Positions 35,670-46,800 of a stretch of 64,000 bases of DNA are shown in pieces. Location of the stretch: contig NZ_BBMZ01000012.1 in the NCBI RefSeq assembly GCF_000759795.1, forward strand, positions 62,001 to 126,000. Direction: 5' to 3'. The stretch's first letter is position 1, and every line of letters begins with the position of its first letter. The translations under genes and the position numbers were made by a program. The notes beneath the pieces are model-generated. The model was not told the origin of the DNA. It saw only the letters and a list, made by a program, of their open reading frames with translations, and ran no database searches. The stretch is from Pseudescherichia vulneris NBRC 102420. GTDB lineage: Bacteria; Pseudomonadota; Gammaproteobacteria; Enterobacterales; Enterobacteriaceae.

Positions 35670-36125
35670 AAAATGATAAGAGCCCTGACTTGAGAAGCCA
35701 GGGCTCTTAGGGTACTACTGATATTGCGTTTAACATTAAGGAACTTAACTACATGATACTACTTATGATACTGCTTTAAATGTACACGTTTAAGGTTCTT
35801 CACCTCGGTACTCAAGTACACACCCTTCGCGATATCAACTATTTGATGCGTGGCCTTACTTCCATTGCGATTCAAAACATGACGTTTTAATTCACAACCC
35901 ATACAACATACAACGGAGCCTTACATCATCGCGATTTCGTTCACACCCTGCGATTGTAGAAACTGACTACGTGGCCTTAAAGCGTCATCGGGTAGGCTTG
36001 CAACTGATTTACGCTACGCCGACTCTCCCATACAACAATACTTCGTGGCCTTTATCGCATTCATTACTTACATCTTACTATCTACTTCTTACTACCTAAC
36101 AGCGACCTCACTAAGCAACGCTGTT
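35670..36125 (-). ncRNA. Candidate non-coding RNA unit, AT-rich with degenerate repeats
   Basis: The 649-bp gap between the oxygenase gene and ylaC holds a minus-strand unit of about 455 nt that looks transcribed but not clearly translated. It begins below a promoter-like pair and ends in an 11-bp hairpin. A degenerate element AAGGCCACG occurs at 36052-36044, 35978-35970 and 35857-35849, with a variant AAGGCTCCG at 35922-35914. GTTGTATGGG occurs twice (36036-36027, 35907-35898). One reading frame from 36064 is interrupted by TAG and TAA and then runs open for 47 codons (35902-35759) with no Shine-Dalgarno. A decayed gene is the main alternative. Confidence 0.5.
35677..35709 (-). terminator. 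Terminator-like hairpin of the candidate RNA unit
   Basis: Perfect 11-bp arms (TAAGAGCCCTG / CAGGGCTCTTA) with an 11-nt loop. On the minus strand it is followed by TCATTTTGG, a short U-tract, so termination is plausible but not strong. Confidence 0.55.
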
Positions 36126-36131
36126 AACTTA

Positions 36132-36159
36132 AATCTAATACTTTTTTTGGATATGTCAA
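36132..36159 (-). promoter_or_regulatory. Sigma-70-like promoter of the candidate RNA unit
   Basis: On the minus strand a perfect TTGACA (36159-36154) is followed after 16 bp by TAGATT (36137-36132). It lies immediately after the ylaC stop codon and points into the candidate RNA unit. Confidence 0.55.
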
Positions 36160-36164
36160 CTGGC

Positions 36165-36659
36165 TCAAGAAGCGACCTGCGGCTGAGCGTGCGGCCCGGT
36201 TTTCGGCTTCGTCAGGGAGTAGACGTCGTAAAACGAAAGCTCGCCTTTTTTCTGCACCATCTGCTGGAGCTGGCTCTTTTGCGCAGCATCTACCTTAGGC
36301 GATTGCATAATGGCGTCGATCAGCTCTGGCGGCACATTGCGCGTGTTGTACCACTCGCCGTTATAGCAGACGCGGAAATCGAGCACGTCGATATCCTCAT
36401 AACGGTAGCGCGGGTAGACGTCGAAAAAGAAGAAGCCGTTCAGCAGGGCGAAAAGCACCACCAGCAGCCAGACGGAGCCTGCTAAGGTTTCGGACTGGAG
36501 CATCACCGCCAGGGTAGCAAACCAGCCAACATACATGCCGATAAACAGCCAGGGATGGTTGCGGATAAAGCTAATGCTGAAGCGTGGCCGATTGTCACGC
36601 TTCTCGCGAATATTTAGCTCATTGATCGTTTGGGTAAGCAGTCGCTCTATTTCTGTCAT
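36165..36659 (-). CDS. ylaC: YlaC inner-membrane protein
   Basis: Conserved membrane protein of 164 residues and unknown function. Two close hydrophobic segments ([18 protein letters not shown] and [19 protein letters not shown]) separate a basic N-terminus from a soluble C-terminal domain ([33 protein letters not shown]). It is slightly longer than the E. coli protein. It lies upstream of maa's 3' end on the same strand, as in E. coli. Confidence 0.92.
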   Translation of the reverse strand: MTEIERLLTQTINELNIREKRDNRPRFSISFIRNHPWLFIGMYVGWFATLAVMLQSETLAGSVWLLVVLFALLNGFFFFDVYPRYRYEDIDVLDFRVCYNGEWYNTRNVPPELIDAIMQSPKVDAAQKSQLQQMVQKKGELSFYDVYSLTKPKTGPHAQPQVAS

Positions 36660-36761
36660 TTTTTACCTTTGGGGATCGGACAAAACGCAGGTGAAACAGC
36701 CTATTTTACGATCCCCGCCGATAAAAAAAAGTAACAGCCAGACAACAAAAAAGCATAACAG

Positions 36762-37328
36762 TTACGCCGAAGCCGTTGGCAGCTTTTTAATAATCCGTGC
36801 GGGGTTTCCCGCCACTACCACGTCGTCAGGGATATCGCGGATCACCACGCTGCCGGAGCCGATAACCACGTTGTTGCCAATGGTCACGCCCGGATTTATC
36901 ACGGCCCGACCGCCGACCCAGACGTTATGACCAATGGTCACGGGCGCGCCGAACTCTAATCCGCTGTTACGTTCGGTTGCATCAAGCGGATGGGTGGCGG
37001 TGTAGATATGCACCCCTGGGGCGAACATACAGTTATCGCCAATATGGATAGGGCAGACGTCCAGCATCACGCAGTCAAAGTTGGCGTAAAAATCGTTGCC
37101 GAGAAAAATGTTGTAGCCGTAGTCGCAGCGGAAGTTCGGCTCGATATAGGCATTGCCGCTTTTACCGAGCAGCTCGGCAAGCAGGCCGCGCCGTTCGCTC
37201 TTTTCGGTAGGGCCGGAGTGGTTGTACTGGTGCAGCAGCTCCCTGGCACGCAGGCGATCTGCCCGTAATGTTTCATCGCCAGATCGGTAGAGTTGTCCGG
37301 CAATCATTTTCTGCTTTTCTGTACTCAT
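36762..37328 (-). CDS. maa: Maltose O-acetyltransferase
   Basis: Cytosolic acetyl-CoA-dependent sugar acetyltransferase of 188 residues, left-handed beta-helix (hexapeptide repeat) family. The N-terminal MAC domain ([18 protein letters not shown]) precedes isoleucine-patch repeats ([33 protein letters not shown]). The catalytic His lies in YTATHPLD. The physiological role may be sugar detoxification. It is single-gene, between ylaC and hha. Confidence 0.94.
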   Translation of the reverse strand: MSTEKQKMIAGQLYRSGDETLRADRLRARELLHQYNHSGPTEKSERRGLLAELLGKSGNAYIEPNFRCDYGYNIFLGNDFYANFDCVMLDVCPIHIGDNCMFAPGVHIYTATHPLDATERNSGLEFGAPVTIGHNVWVGGRAVINPGVTIGNNVVIGSGSVVIRDIPDDVVVAGNPARIIKKLPTASA

Positions 37329-37509
37329 GGCTATCTCACTGTTAAACGTAACAGGAACATCCTGGATGGAGATAGCCTGAAAGAGTATCGCGCTGAGTTT
37401 AGTATGTGATTGAGATCACATTACTTTATAAGACAAAAGCCCGGCGCTCAAACCCATCAAAACACGTCTGATAAAGGCGGCGAGAAATGGCTATGACACG
37501 GTGCGCAGA

Positions 37510-37728
37510 CTAACGAACAAACTTCCACACGGAGGAGGGGATTTTGTCATACAGTTTATTCATGGTCAGTTCAGCCAGGCGATGATCGGCAGCGGAATAA
37601 AAGACCGTTAGCTCGTTGTCAGACAGTTCGTATTTATTTTTCTCAATCACGCGTTCAAGCGTGTCAATTGTCTGACAGCGCCTCAGGCGCATCAAATAAT
37701 CTACTTTGGTTAATGGTTTATCAGACAT
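37510..37728 (-). CDS. hha: Hha haemolysin-expression-modulating protein
   Basis: Small (72 residues) H-NS co-regulator of horizontally acquired and environment-responsive genes. The four-helix Hha/YmoA family sequence is clear: [28 protein letters not shown]. It has a TomB partner 27 bp upstream on the same strand, forming the tomB-hha toxin-antitoxin-like operon. Confidence 0.97.
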   Translation of the reverse strand: MSDKPLTKVDYLMRLRRCQTIDTLERVIEKNKYELSDNELTVFYSAADHRLAELTMNKLYDKIPSSVWKFVR

Positions 37729-37755
37729 AAATTCACCTATGTATTTGTAATAGTT

Positions 37756-38130
37756 TTAACAGGACAGACTAACAGGGTTAGCCTTGCTCACATTAACGAA
37801 ACAGCGAAACAGGCGATTGCCGGATTTGCGCCATTTCTGCAAGTCTTCTGTGCTAATGCCATAGCTACTGAACAGCATGAACGTGTCGTCCAGGTATTCG
37901 TCGATCTGGGCGATCAGTTTATTATCTTCATTATACTTAATTTTATAATTAAGTGCGAAGGTCGCAATATGCTCAATCAGCTCGTTTAGCTGCAAATTGA
38001 TTGCTGACGTCGGGTCGTTAACCCAGCCGTGATGACTCTCTTCAAGGTTAGACAGGCAATCATGGTACAACGTTTCGCAAAGAAATTTTAGCTGCGCGAC
38101 ATCATGCCTTTTTGGCGAGTATTCGTCCAT
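37756..38130 (-). CDS. tomB: TomB, Hha toxicity attenuator
   Basis: Antitoxin-like partner of Hha, 124 residues; in E. coli it promotes oxidation of Hha and counters its toxicity and biofilm effects. I start at MDEYSPKRHDVAQLKFLCETLYHDC, the family N-terminus, behind AAGGGGATACGTT; the 14-residue upstream extension is not conserved in character. Transcribed together with hha. Cysteines at the N- and C-terminal parts are retained. Confidence 0.95.
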   Translation of the reverse strand: MDEYSPKRHDVAQLKFLCETLYHDCLSNLEESHHGWVNDPTSAINLQLNELIEHIATFALNYKIKYNEDNKLIAQIDEYLDDTFMLFSSYGISTEDLQKWRKSGNRLFRCFVNVSKANPVSLSC

Positions 38131-38510
38131 AACGTATCCCCTTCTAAGTGGCTTTTTTTTCACATGGAACACCGTTTCGGGATGGATACCTCCTTGAGGT
38201 CGGCGTGTAAGCTGCTCTTACGCCTCAATTTAACTATAAGTCACTCTGAAAAAGATTTCCTGGAGCGATTACGAAAAATTACAATTATCATCTTTTGCTT
38301 TCGTTTTTCACCAGGCGAAAGGGTTGAACCATGCCTGCCTGTATGTTATCCACTAAGAATAGTCTTACGTTAAGGCGCTTATACTATTAATTAAGAATAT
38401 CTTCACTTCTTAAGATAATCCCTTAAGCCTTAAGAATTATGCGACTTATATTTGTTACAGAAATTAACGCAATAAACAATAAGCCTTCATGATGATTTTC
38501 AGGGGAATAA
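38131..38510. other. AT-rich regulatory gap between tomB and acrB
   Basis: No gene is visible. The stretch next to tomB should carry the tomB-hha promoter. From about 38380 to 38450 it is very AT-rich with repeated CTTAAG motifs (TTCTTAAG, CCCTTAAG, CCTTAAG), the curved type of DNA that attracts H-NS/Hha, which fits the regulators encoded next to it. I do not assign a precise promoter. Confidence 0.4.
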
Positions 38511-38536
38511 TGAAAAAGGCCGCTTGCGCGGCCTTT
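38511..38536 (-). terminator. Intrinsic terminator of acrAB
   Basis: On the minus strand AAAGGCCGC-GCAA-GCGGCCTTT followed by TTCATT, 30 bp after the acrB stop. Confidence 0.75.
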
Positions 38537-38565
38537 GATTCACAAACTCCAGGTTTCAGAGCGGA

Positions 38566-41500
38566 TTAGTGATGCTCAACCGGATGGCTGTGCTCCACGT
38601 CTTCAGATTTGCGGCTAAAGCGGCGGCGAACCACCACGAAGAACACCGGAACAAAGAAGACGGCCAGTACGGTTGCGGTCACCATCCCGCCCATTACGCC
38701 AGTACCTACGGCGTTCTGTGCGCCAGAGCCTGCCCCGGTGCTGATAACCAGCGGCATAACACCGAGGATAAACGCCAGCGAGGTCATCAGGATAGGACGC
38801 AGACGCATACGTACTGCCTCAAGCGTCGCCTCGATCAATCCTTTACCCTCTTTCTCCATCAGATCCTTGGCGAACTCAACGATCAATATCGCGTTCTTCG
38901 CCGACAGGCCGATGGTGGTCAGCAGGCCCACCTGGAAGTAAACGTCGTTGCCCAGCCCGCGGAACGTTGCCGCCAGCAGTGCACCGATAACCCCGAGCGG
39001 AACAACCAGCATGACCGAGAACGGAATTGACCAGCTCTCGTACAGCGCTGCCAGACAGAGGAAGACCACGATCAGCGAGATAGCGTACAGGGCAGGGGCC
39101 TGGTTACCCGAGAGGCGCTCCTGGTAGGACATACCCGTCCAGTCGTAGCCCACGCCCGCAGGCAGCGTGCCCGCCAGCTGCTCCATCATATCCATCGCTT
39201 CACCGGTACTCTTACCGGGACCCGCTTCACCGAGGATCTCCATTGACGGCAGACCGTTATAGCGCTCCAGACGCGGTGAACCATACTCCCAGTGCGACGT
39301 GGAGAAGGCCGCGAACGGAACCATCTGACCATCGCTACCGCGCACGTACCAGTTATTGATATCGCTTGGCAGCATACGGTATTTAGCCTGTGACATAACG
39401 TAGACCTTCTTCACGCGACCACGGTCGATGAAGTCGTTAACGTAGCTGCCACCCCAGGCGGTCCCCAGCGTTGTATTAATATCGCTAATGGAAACGCCCA
39501 GCGCCTGCGCTTTCTCCTGATCGATATCGATCTTGAACTGCGGCGTATCTTCCAGGCCGTTAGGACGTACGCCCACCAGCAGATCAGGGTGCTTGGCTAC
39601 CTCGCCGAGCAGCTGGTTACGCGCCTGCATCAGCTTGTCATGACCGAGGTTGCCCTGATCAATCAGCTGGAAGTCGAAGCCGGTTGCCGTACCCAGCTCA
39701 ACAATCGCCGGCAGGTTAAAGGCGAAGACCATCGCATCTTTAATCTGTGAGAAACGTGCGCTGGCGCGGCCTGCAATGGCCGGAACCTTGTTCTCTGCCC
39801 CCGCACGCTCTTCCCAGTTTTTCAGCGAGACGAACGCGATACCGGTGTTCTGACCGCGACCCGAGAAGCCGAAGCCGTTAACGCTAAACACAGAGTTCAC
39901 GTTCGCTTTTTCGTCTTTCAGGTAGTAGTCGGTGACCTCATCGAGCACCTTCTGCGTACGCTCTTGGGTGGCGCCTGCTGGCAGCTGTGCCATGGTTAAG
40001 AACACACCCTGATCTTCATCTGGCAGGAACGAGCTTGGCAGACGGACAAACAGGAACGCCATGCCCGCCACGATGATGATATAGAGCAGCAGATAACGAC
40101 CGGTGCTGCGCAGAATATTGCCTACGCTGTCGGTGTAGTGGTGCGTGCTCTTATCAAACATGCGGTTAAACCAGCCGAAGAAGCCTTTTTTGCCTTCGCC
40201 GTGGTCGCCTTTGGCGATGGGCTTCAGCATGGTGGCACAGAGGGCTGGCGTCAGGATCAGCGCGACAATAACCGACAGCACCATCGCCGAAACGATAGTA
40301 ATCGAGAACTGACGATAGATTGCACCGGTAGAGCCGCCGAAGAAGGCCATCGGGATAAATACCGCTGACAGCACAAGGGCAATACCCACCAGTGCGCCCT
40401 GAATCTGCCCCATCGATTTCCGCGTGGCCTCTTTAGGAGACAGCCCCTCTTCAGCCATAACACGTTCGACGTTCTCTACCACCACGATGGCGTCATCAAC
40501 CAGCAGGCCGATAGCCAGCACCATACCAAACATGGTCAGGGTGTTTATCGAGTAGCCGAAGGCGGCAAGGATGGCGAAGGTACCCAGCAATACCACCGGA
40601 ACGGCAATCGTAGGGATCAGCGTTGCACGGAAGTTTTGCAGGAACAGGTACATCACCAGGAACACCAGCACAATCGCTTCGACCAGCGTTTTCACCACTT
40701 CGTTAATGGAGATTTTAACGAACGGCGTGGTGTCGTACGGGTAGACCACCTTCAGGCCTGCCGGGAAGGTCGGCTTCAGGGACTCAATGGTCGCACGTAC
40801 GGCATTCGCGGTATCCAGCGCGTTAGCACCGGTTGCCAGTTTGATCCCCAGACCAGAGGCGGGCTGACCGTTGTACTTAGCGATAACGTCGTAGTTCTCA
40901 CCGCCCAGCTCAATCTCTGCCACGTCACGCAGGCGAACCTGGGAGCCATCCGGGTTTACCTTCAGCAGGATCTTACCAAACTCTTCCGTGGAGGTGAGTC
41001 GGGTCTGAGCGATGATTGAGGCGTTCAGCTGCTGCCCTTTCACCGGCGGCGTGCCGCCAAGCTGACCTGCGGCTACCTGGGCGTTCTGCGCCTTAATAGC
41101 ATTGATTACGTCAACCGGCGTGAGCTGGAAGTTGTTCAGCTTGTTCGGATCCATCCAGATACGCATCGCATACTGGGCACCAAACAGCTGTACGTCACCG
41201 ACGCCCGCGGTACGGCTAACCGGATCTTTCACCGTTGCGCCCACGTAGTCAGCGATATCTTCCTGGGTCATCGAGCCATCGGTGTTGATCATCCCCAGCA
41301 CCATCAGGAAGCTGCTGGATGACTTCTCAACGCTGACGCCCTGTTGCTGTACTTCCTGCGGCAGCAGCGGCATGGCCAGCTGCAGTTTGTTCTGCACCTG
41401 AACCTGCGCGATGTCCGCATCGGTACCGGAGTTAAAGGTCAGGGTGATCTGCACCGAGCCAGACGAGTCGCTGGTGGAGGACATGTAAAGCAGGCCATCG

Positions 41501-41715
41501 ATACCGTTCATGTTCTGTTCGATAACCTGCGTCACGGTATCCTGCACCGTTTTCGCATCTGCGCCTGGGTAGTTTGCTGAGACCGTCACCGCCGGTGGCG
41601 CAATCGAAGGATATTGCGCTACCGGCAAGTTGAGGATCGAAAGCGCCCCCGCCAGCATGATAATGATCGCGATAACCCATGCGAAGATGGGGCGATCGAT
41701 AAAAAACTTAGACAT
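38566..41715 (-). CDS. acrB: AcrB RND multidrug efflux pump
   Basis: Trimeric proton-driven inner-membrane pump of the AcrAB-TolC system exporting bile salts, dyes and many antibiotics. Its 1049 residues match E. coli. The proton-relay aspartates sit in [20 protein letters not shown] (Asp407/Asp408 by E. coli numbering), the switch-loop sequence [13 protein letters not shown] is intact, and twelve membrane helices and two large periplasmic loops are visible. It is 22 bp downstream of acrA and ends in an intrinsic terminator. Confidence 0.98.
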   Translation of the reverse strand: MSKFFIDRPIFAWVIAIIIMLAGALSILNLPVAQYPSIAPPAVTVSANYPGADAKTVQDTVTQVIEQNMNGIDGLLYMSSTSDSSGSVQITLTFNSGTDADIAQVQVQNKLQLAMPLLPQEVQQQGVSVEKSSSSFLMVLGMINTDGSMTQEDIADYVGATVKDPVSRTAGVGDVQLFGAQYAMRIWMDPNKLNNFQLTPVDVINAIKAQNAQVAAGQLGGTPPVKGQQLNASIIAQTRLTSTEEFGKILLKVNPDGSQVRLRDVAEIELGGENYDVIAKYNGQPASGLGIKLATGANALDTANAVRATIESLKPTFPAGLKVVYPYDTTPFVKISINEVVKTLVEAIVLVFLVMYLFLQNFRATLIPTIAVPVVLLGTFAILAAFGYSINTLTMFGMVLAIGLLVDDAIVVVENVERVMAEEGLSPKEATRKSMGQIQGALVGIALVLSAVFIPMAFFGGSTGAIYRQFSITIVSAMVLSVIVALILTPALCATMLKPIAKGDHGEGKKGFFGWFNRMFDKSTHHYTDSVGNILRSTGRYLLLYIIIVAGMAFLFVRLPSSFLPDEDQGVFLTMAQLPAGATQERTQKVLDEVTDYYLKDEKANVNSVFSVNGFGFSGRGQNTGIAFVSLKNWEERAGAENKVPAIAGRASARFSQIKDAMVFAFNLPAIVELGTATGFDFQLIDQGNLGHDKLMQARNQLLGEVAKHPDLLVGVRPNGLEDTPQFKIDIDQEKAQALGVSISDINTTLGTAWGGSYVNDFIDRGRVKKVYVMSQAKYRMLPSDINNWYVRGSDGQMVPFAAFSTSHWEYGSPRLERYNGLPSMEILGEAGPGKSTGEAMDMMEQLAGTLPAGVGYDWTGMSYQERLSGNQAPALYAISLIVVFLCLAALYESWSIPFSVMLVVPLGVIGALLAATFRGLGNDVYFQVGLLTTIGLSAKNAILIVEFAKDLMEKEGKGLIEATLEAVRMRLRPILMTSLAFILGVMPLVISTGAGSGAQNAVGTGVMGGMVTATVLAVFFVPVFFVVVRRRFSRKSEDVEHSHPVEHH

Positions 41716-41737
41716 GTCTTAACGGCTCCTGTTTAAG

Positions 41738-42943
41738 TTAAGACTTCGTTTGTTCTGACTGGGCGCCAGCTGCAGCTTGCTCTTTCTTGTCAGAAGCCTG
41801 ATCGCTATTTACTTCTTGCACTTTTACCTGCGCGCCCGGCCGAACTTTCTGCAGGCCGGTGACGATCACGCGATCGCCATCTTTCAGACCGCCGGTGACC
41901 AGCCACTTATCGCCAATCGCCTGCGAGGTCTGCACCTGGCGGACTTCAACCTTATCGCCTTCGCCTACGACCATGGCCGACGCCTCACCGCGCGGCGTGC
42001 GGGTGATACCCTGCTGAGGAACCAGCAGCGCGTTCGGGTTCAGACCCTCTTCCAGACGGGCGCGAACGAACATGCCCGGCAGCAGAGTTTGATCCGGGTT
42101 AGGGACGATAGCGCGGAGGGTGATAGAGCCAGTGGTTTGATCCACGGTGACGTCAGAGAACTCCAGGGTACCGGTCTGCGGGAAGGTCGCGCCGTCGTTG
42201 GTGAGCAGCTCAACTTTCGCTTTACCGTTCTCCTGCTTCAGGGTGCCTTTCTCCAGCTCCTGCTTCAGGCGCAGGTAATCGTTGCTGGACTGGGTCACGT
42301 CCACATAGATCGGATCGAGCTGCTGCACGGTCGCCAGCGCATTAGTCTGGCCGGTCTGCACCAGCGCGCCTTCGGTTACCGACGACTTACCAATGCGGCC
42401 GCTGATAGGGGAGGTCACTTTGGTATAGGCCAGGTTGATACGCGCGGTTTCGACGGCGGCTTTGGCGGCCACGACCGAGGCGTTAGCCTGCTGCGCTTCA
42501 GCCTGGGCGTTATCGAAATCTTGCTGACTGATGTATTTAGTACCAATCAGGCTCTGGTAGCGCTTAAGGGTAACCTGGGCAATATTTGCCGCAGCCTGGG
42601 CGCGCGCTAAATCGCCTTTTGCGCTCTCATAGGAAGCCTGGTAGGTGGCTGGATCGATTTGATAAAGCGAGACACCCGCTTCAACGTCGCTGCCCTCGGT
42701 GAAGTTACGTTTCAAAATGATGCCGCTAACCTGCGGTCTGACTTCAGCCACGCGATACGCGCTGGTGCGGCCTGGCAGTTCAGTGGTCATCTGCAGAGGT
42801 GCGGATTTGAGTGTCACAATGCCCACTTCTGGCGCTTGCTGTGCACCTTGTTGAGCCGGTTTATCATCACATCCTGTTAGCGCTAAGCTGCCCGAAAGCA
42901 TCAGAACGGCCGCCAGAGGGGTAAATCCTCTGTTTTTGTTCAT
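41738..42943 (-). CDS. acrA: AcrA periplasmic adaptor of AcrAB-TolC
   Basis: Membrane-fusion lipoprotein linking AcrB to TolC. The start MNKNRGFTPLAAVLMLSGSLALTGCDDKPAQQ gives 401 residues and a lipobox LTGC; E. coli has 397. The lipoyl, long alpha-hairpin (coiled-coil), beta-barrel and membrane-proximal domains are present (QVSGIILKRNFTEGSDVEAG; ISGRIGKSSVTEGALV). The frame's extension upstream of this Met overlaps regulatory DNA and is not used. Divergent acrR controls it through the operator at 43034. Confidence 0.97.
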   Translation of the reverse strand: MNKNRGFTPLAAVLMLSGSLALTGCDDKPAQQGAQQAPEVGIVTLKSAPLQMTTELPGRTSAYRVAEVRPQVSGIILKRNFTEGSDVEAGVSLYQIDPATYQASYESAKGDLARAQAAANIAQVTLKRYQSLIGTKYISQQDFDNAQAEAQQANASVVAAKAAVETARINLAYTKVTSPISGRIGKSSVTEGALVQTGQTNALATVQQLDPIYVDVTQSSNDYLRLKQELEKGTLKQENGKAKVELLTNDGATFPQTGTLEFSDVTVDQTTGSITLRAIVPNPDQTLLPGMFVRARLEEGLNPNALLVPQQGITRTPRGEASAMVVGEGDKVEVRQVQTSQAIGDKWLVTGGLKDGDRVIVTGLQKVRPGAQVKVQEVNSDQASDKKEQAAAGAQSEQTKS

Positions 42944-43033
42944 AGGTAAACCTCGAGTGTCCGATTTCAAATTGATCAGTGGATCAAACGCCCACAAACC
43001 CATTGCTGCGTTTATATTATCGTCATGCTATGG

Positions 43034-43057
43034 TACATACATTCATAAATGTATGTA
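43034..43057. promoter_or_regulatory. AcrR operator
   Basis: A 24-bp inverted repeat, TACATACATT-CATA-AATGTATGTA, in the acrA-acrR gap. It is nearly identical to the E. coli AcrR binding site and overlaps the acrA promoter region. Confidence 0.88.
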
Positions 43058-43085
43058 AATCTGACTCCCATAAAATCACCAACAT

Positions 43086-43739
43086 ATGGCACGAAAAACC
43101 AAACAACAGGCTCTGGAGACGCGTCAGCATATTTTAGATGTCGCCATGCGGCTGTTTTCAACGCACGGCGTCTCCAAGACGTCTCTGGCAGACATTGCGC
43201 AGGCTGCGGGTGTCACGCGTGGCGCAATCTATTGGCACTTCAAAAATAAGTCAGATTTATTTGGTGAAATTTGGGAGCTGTCAGAGTCCAGTATTGGCGA
43301 TCTCGAGCTTGAGTATCAGGCAAAATTCCCTGACGATCCACTCTCAGTTTTGCGCGAACTACTGGTCTATATCCTTGAAGCAACCGTTGTCGAAGAGCGT
43401 CGCCGGTTAATGATGGAGATCATTTTCCACAAGTGTGAGTTTGTCGGCGAAATGGCCATAGTGCAACAGGCTCAGCGTAATTTATGCCTCGAAAGTTACG
43501 ATCGTATTGAACAGACCCTCAGCCACTGTATTCAAGCGAAAATGTTGCCTGCTAATTTGCTCACCCGTCGGGCCGCCATTTTGATGCGCAGCTACATCTC
43601 CGGCATTATGGAAAACTGGCTCTTCTCACCACAAACGTTTGATCTTAAAAAAGAGGCGCGTGACTACGTCACTATCCTGCTAGAGATGTTCCAGCTCTGT
43701 CCAACCATGCGGGCAACGCCAGGCCTGCTCAACGCCTGA
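43086..43739 (+). CDS. acrR: TetR-family repressor AcrR
   Basis: Local repressor of acrAB, 217 residues. The N-terminal helix-turn-helix ([47 protein letters not shown]) is followed by an all-helical ligand-binding domain that opens with drugs and bile acids. It is encoded divergently from acrA with the operator in between. The frame is intact, so no acrR-inactivation type of efflux derepression is suggested here. Confidence 0.97.
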   Translation: MARKTKQQALETRQHILDVAMRLFSTHGVSKTSLADIAQAAGVTRGAIYWHFKNKSDLFGEIWELSESSIGDLELEYQAKFPDDPLSVLRELLVYILEATVVEERRRLMMEIIFHKCEFVGEMAIVQQAQRNLCLESYDRIEQTLSHCIQAKMLPANLLTRRAAILMRSYISGIMENWLFSPQTFDLKKEARDYVTILLEMFQLCPTMRATPGLLNA

Positions 43740-43872
43740 TTTTCCTGCATAACGCCAGGAAATATCCTGGAGGCTATGCGCATTGCTATGTTGTCCCAGA
43801 CGGGCGTGATATTCTCTGCGCGTGGTCAGTCCCGGCCCGCTTTCCCGTAAAGAAACCATTCATCTAAAAATT

Positions 43873-46800
43873 ATGCTGCACTCCATACGCTCGCAAAATC
43901 CGCTCTCCGCTTTTGCCATGGTGCTGGTGCTTATCGTAAGCCTGTTTACGACGGCGTCGTACGCCCGTGCCAGTAACGATCTGCCTACCCGTGCAGAGGT
44001 GCAAAGCCAGCTTGATGCGCTAAATAAGCAAAAAGACCATACGCCACAGGACAAGCTCGTCATTGACGATCTGACGCAAACCCTCGATACCCTCGACAAG
44101 ATCGAGCGGGTCAAGCAGGAGACCACTCAGCTTCGCCAGAAGGTCGCCCAGGCACCGGATAAGATGCGCGAGGCGACGGAGGGGCTTAACGCGCTCAGCG
44201 ATAAAGACAACGATGACGAAACGCGTAAAATCCTGGCGACGCTCTCGCTGCGCCAGCTGGAGTCGCGGGTCTCGCAGCTGCTGGACAATCTCCAGACCGC
44301 GCAGAACGATCTGGCGACCTACAACAGCCAGCTGGTGGCGCTGCAAACCCAGCCGGAGCGGGTGCAGAACGCCATGTACGCCGCCTCGCAGCAGCTTCAG
44401 CAGATCCGTAACCGCCTGAACGGTACCGGGGCAGGGGAGGGCGCGCTGCGGCCGACTCAGCAGACGCTGCTGCTGGCCCAGCAGGCGCTGCTGAATGCCG
44501 AGATTGACCAGCAGCGTAAAAGCCTTGAGGGCAACACCACCCTGCAGGATACCCTGCAAAAGCAGCGTGACTATGTCACGGCCAACAGCAACCGCCTGGA
44601 GCATCAGCTCCAGCTCCTGCAGGAGGCGGTCAACAGCAAGCGCCTGACGCTGACGGAAAAAACCGCCCAGGAGGCCGTCACGCCGGACGAAACCGCGCGT
44701 ATCCAGGCCAACCCGCTGGTGAAGCAGGAGCTGGAGCTCAACCACCAGCTCAGCCAGCGGCTTATCGACGCCACGGAAAACGGTAACGCGCTGGTTCAGC
44801 AGAATATCAAAGTTAAAAACTGGCTCGATCGCGCCCTGCAGTCCGAGCGCAATATCAAAGAGCAGATCTCGGTGCTGAAAGGGAGCCTGCTGCTGTCGCG
44901 CATTCTCTACCAGCAGCAGCAGACGCTGCCCTCCGCCGACGAGCTGGCGGATATGACCAACCGCATCGCCGACCTGCGTCTTGAGCAGTTTGAGATTAAC
45001 CAGCAACGCGATGCCCTGTTCCAGAGCGACGCCTTCGTCGGCAAACTGGAGGAGGGGCACGCCAGCGAGGTAAACGACGAGGTGCATGATGCGCTGCTAC
45101 AGGTCGTCGATATGCGCCGTGAGCTGCTCGACCAGCTCAATAAGCAGCTCGGCAACCAGCTGATGATGGCCATCAACCTGCAGGTTAACCAGCAACAGCT
45201 GATGAGCGTGTCAACGAGCTTGCAAGAGGTGCTGACCCAGCAGATCTTCTGGGTGAACAGCAACAAACCGATGGACTGGGAGTGGATCAAGGCCTTCCCA
45301 CAGGCGGTTAAAGAGCAGTTCCGCACCATGAAAATCACCGTGAACTGGGAGAAAGCCTGGCCTGCGGTCGCCATTGCGTTTCTGGCCGGGCTGCCGCTGC
45401 TGCTGATTGCGGGCCTGATCCGCTGGCGTCTAGGCTGGCTGAAGCAGTACCAGGCTCGCCTGGCGGACGAAGTAGGCCAGCTGCGTAACGACAGTCAGGG
45501 GCACACGCCAAAGGCGATCCTCATCGACCTGATCCGCGCTCTGCCGGTCTGTCTACTGATCCTGGCGGCGGGGCTGATCCTGCTCACCATGCAGCTCAAT
45601 ATTAGCGAGCTGCTGTGGGCCTTCAGTAAAAAGCTGGCGCTTTTCTGGCTGGTGTTCGGCGTGTGCTGGAAGGTGCTGGAGAAAGACGGCGTGGCGGTAA
45701 CCCACTTCGGCATGCCGCCGCAGTTGACCAGCCACTGGCGTCGGCAGATCGTCCGCGTCAGCCTGGCTCTGCTGCCGCTGCATTTCTGGTCGGTGGTCTC
45801 CGAGCTGTCGCCGCTGCATCTGATGGACGACGTCACCGGGCAGATTGTGATCTTCCTGAACCTGCTAGTGATCAGCGCTCTGGTGTGGCCGATGTGCCGC
45901 GACAGCTGGCGTGATAAGGAGTCCCACGCCCTGCGCCTGCTGACCGTGACGGTACTCTCTATTGTGCCGGTGGCGCTGATGGTGCTGACGGCCACCGGCT
46001 ACTTCTACACCACGCTGCGCCTCTCTGGCCGCTGGATTGAGACCGTCTACCTGGTGATTGTCTGGAACCTGCTCTACCAGACGGTGCTGCGCGGGCTTAG
46101 CGTGGCGGCTCGCCGTATCGCCTACCGTCGTGCGCTGGCCCGTCGGCAGAACCTGGTGAAGGAGGGGGCCGAGGGTGCGGAGCCGCAGGAGGAGCCGACC
46201 ATCGCCCTTGAGCAGGTCAACCAGCAGACGCTGCGTATTACCATGCTGGTGATGGTGGCGCTATTTGGCCTCGTCTTCTGGGCAATTTGGTCCGATCTGA
46301 TCACCGTGTTCGCCTATCTCGACAGCATTACGCTCTGGCACTACAACGGCACGGAGGCGGGGGCCAACGTGGTGAAAAGCGTCACCATGGGCAGCCTGCT
46401 GTTTGCGCTTATTGCGGCGATGGTGGCCTGGGCGCTGATCCGCAACCTGCCGGGGCTGTTGGAGGTGCTGGTGCTTTCGCGCCTGAAGATGCGCCAGGGG
46501 GCCTCTTACGCCATCACCACTATTCTTAACTACGTGATTATCGCTGCCGGTGCGATGACGGTATTCGGCTCGCTGGGCGTATCGTGGGACAAACTCCAGT
46601 GGCTGGCGGCGGCGCTGTCGGTTGGTCTTGGTTTTGGCTTACAGGAGATATTCGGTAACTTTGTCGCCGGTATTATTATCCTGTTTGAGCGCCCGGTGCG
46701 CATCGGCGATACGGTGACCATCGGCACCTTCTCCGGGACGGTTAACAAGATCCGTATCCGTGCCACCACCATCACCGACTTTGACCGCAAAGAGGTGATC

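Noticed and set aside
35840-36060. Repeats of GTGGCCTT at 56-74 nt intervals as a CRISPR array
   Set aside because: Repeat cores are only about 9 nt, degenerate and unevenly spaced, with no cas genes nearby.
36045-36485. 146-codon plus-strand open frame across the ylaC 3' end
   Set aside because: Its C-terminal two thirds are antisense to ylaC, and its N-terminal part is the AT-rich RNA-like region; no ribosome-binding site.
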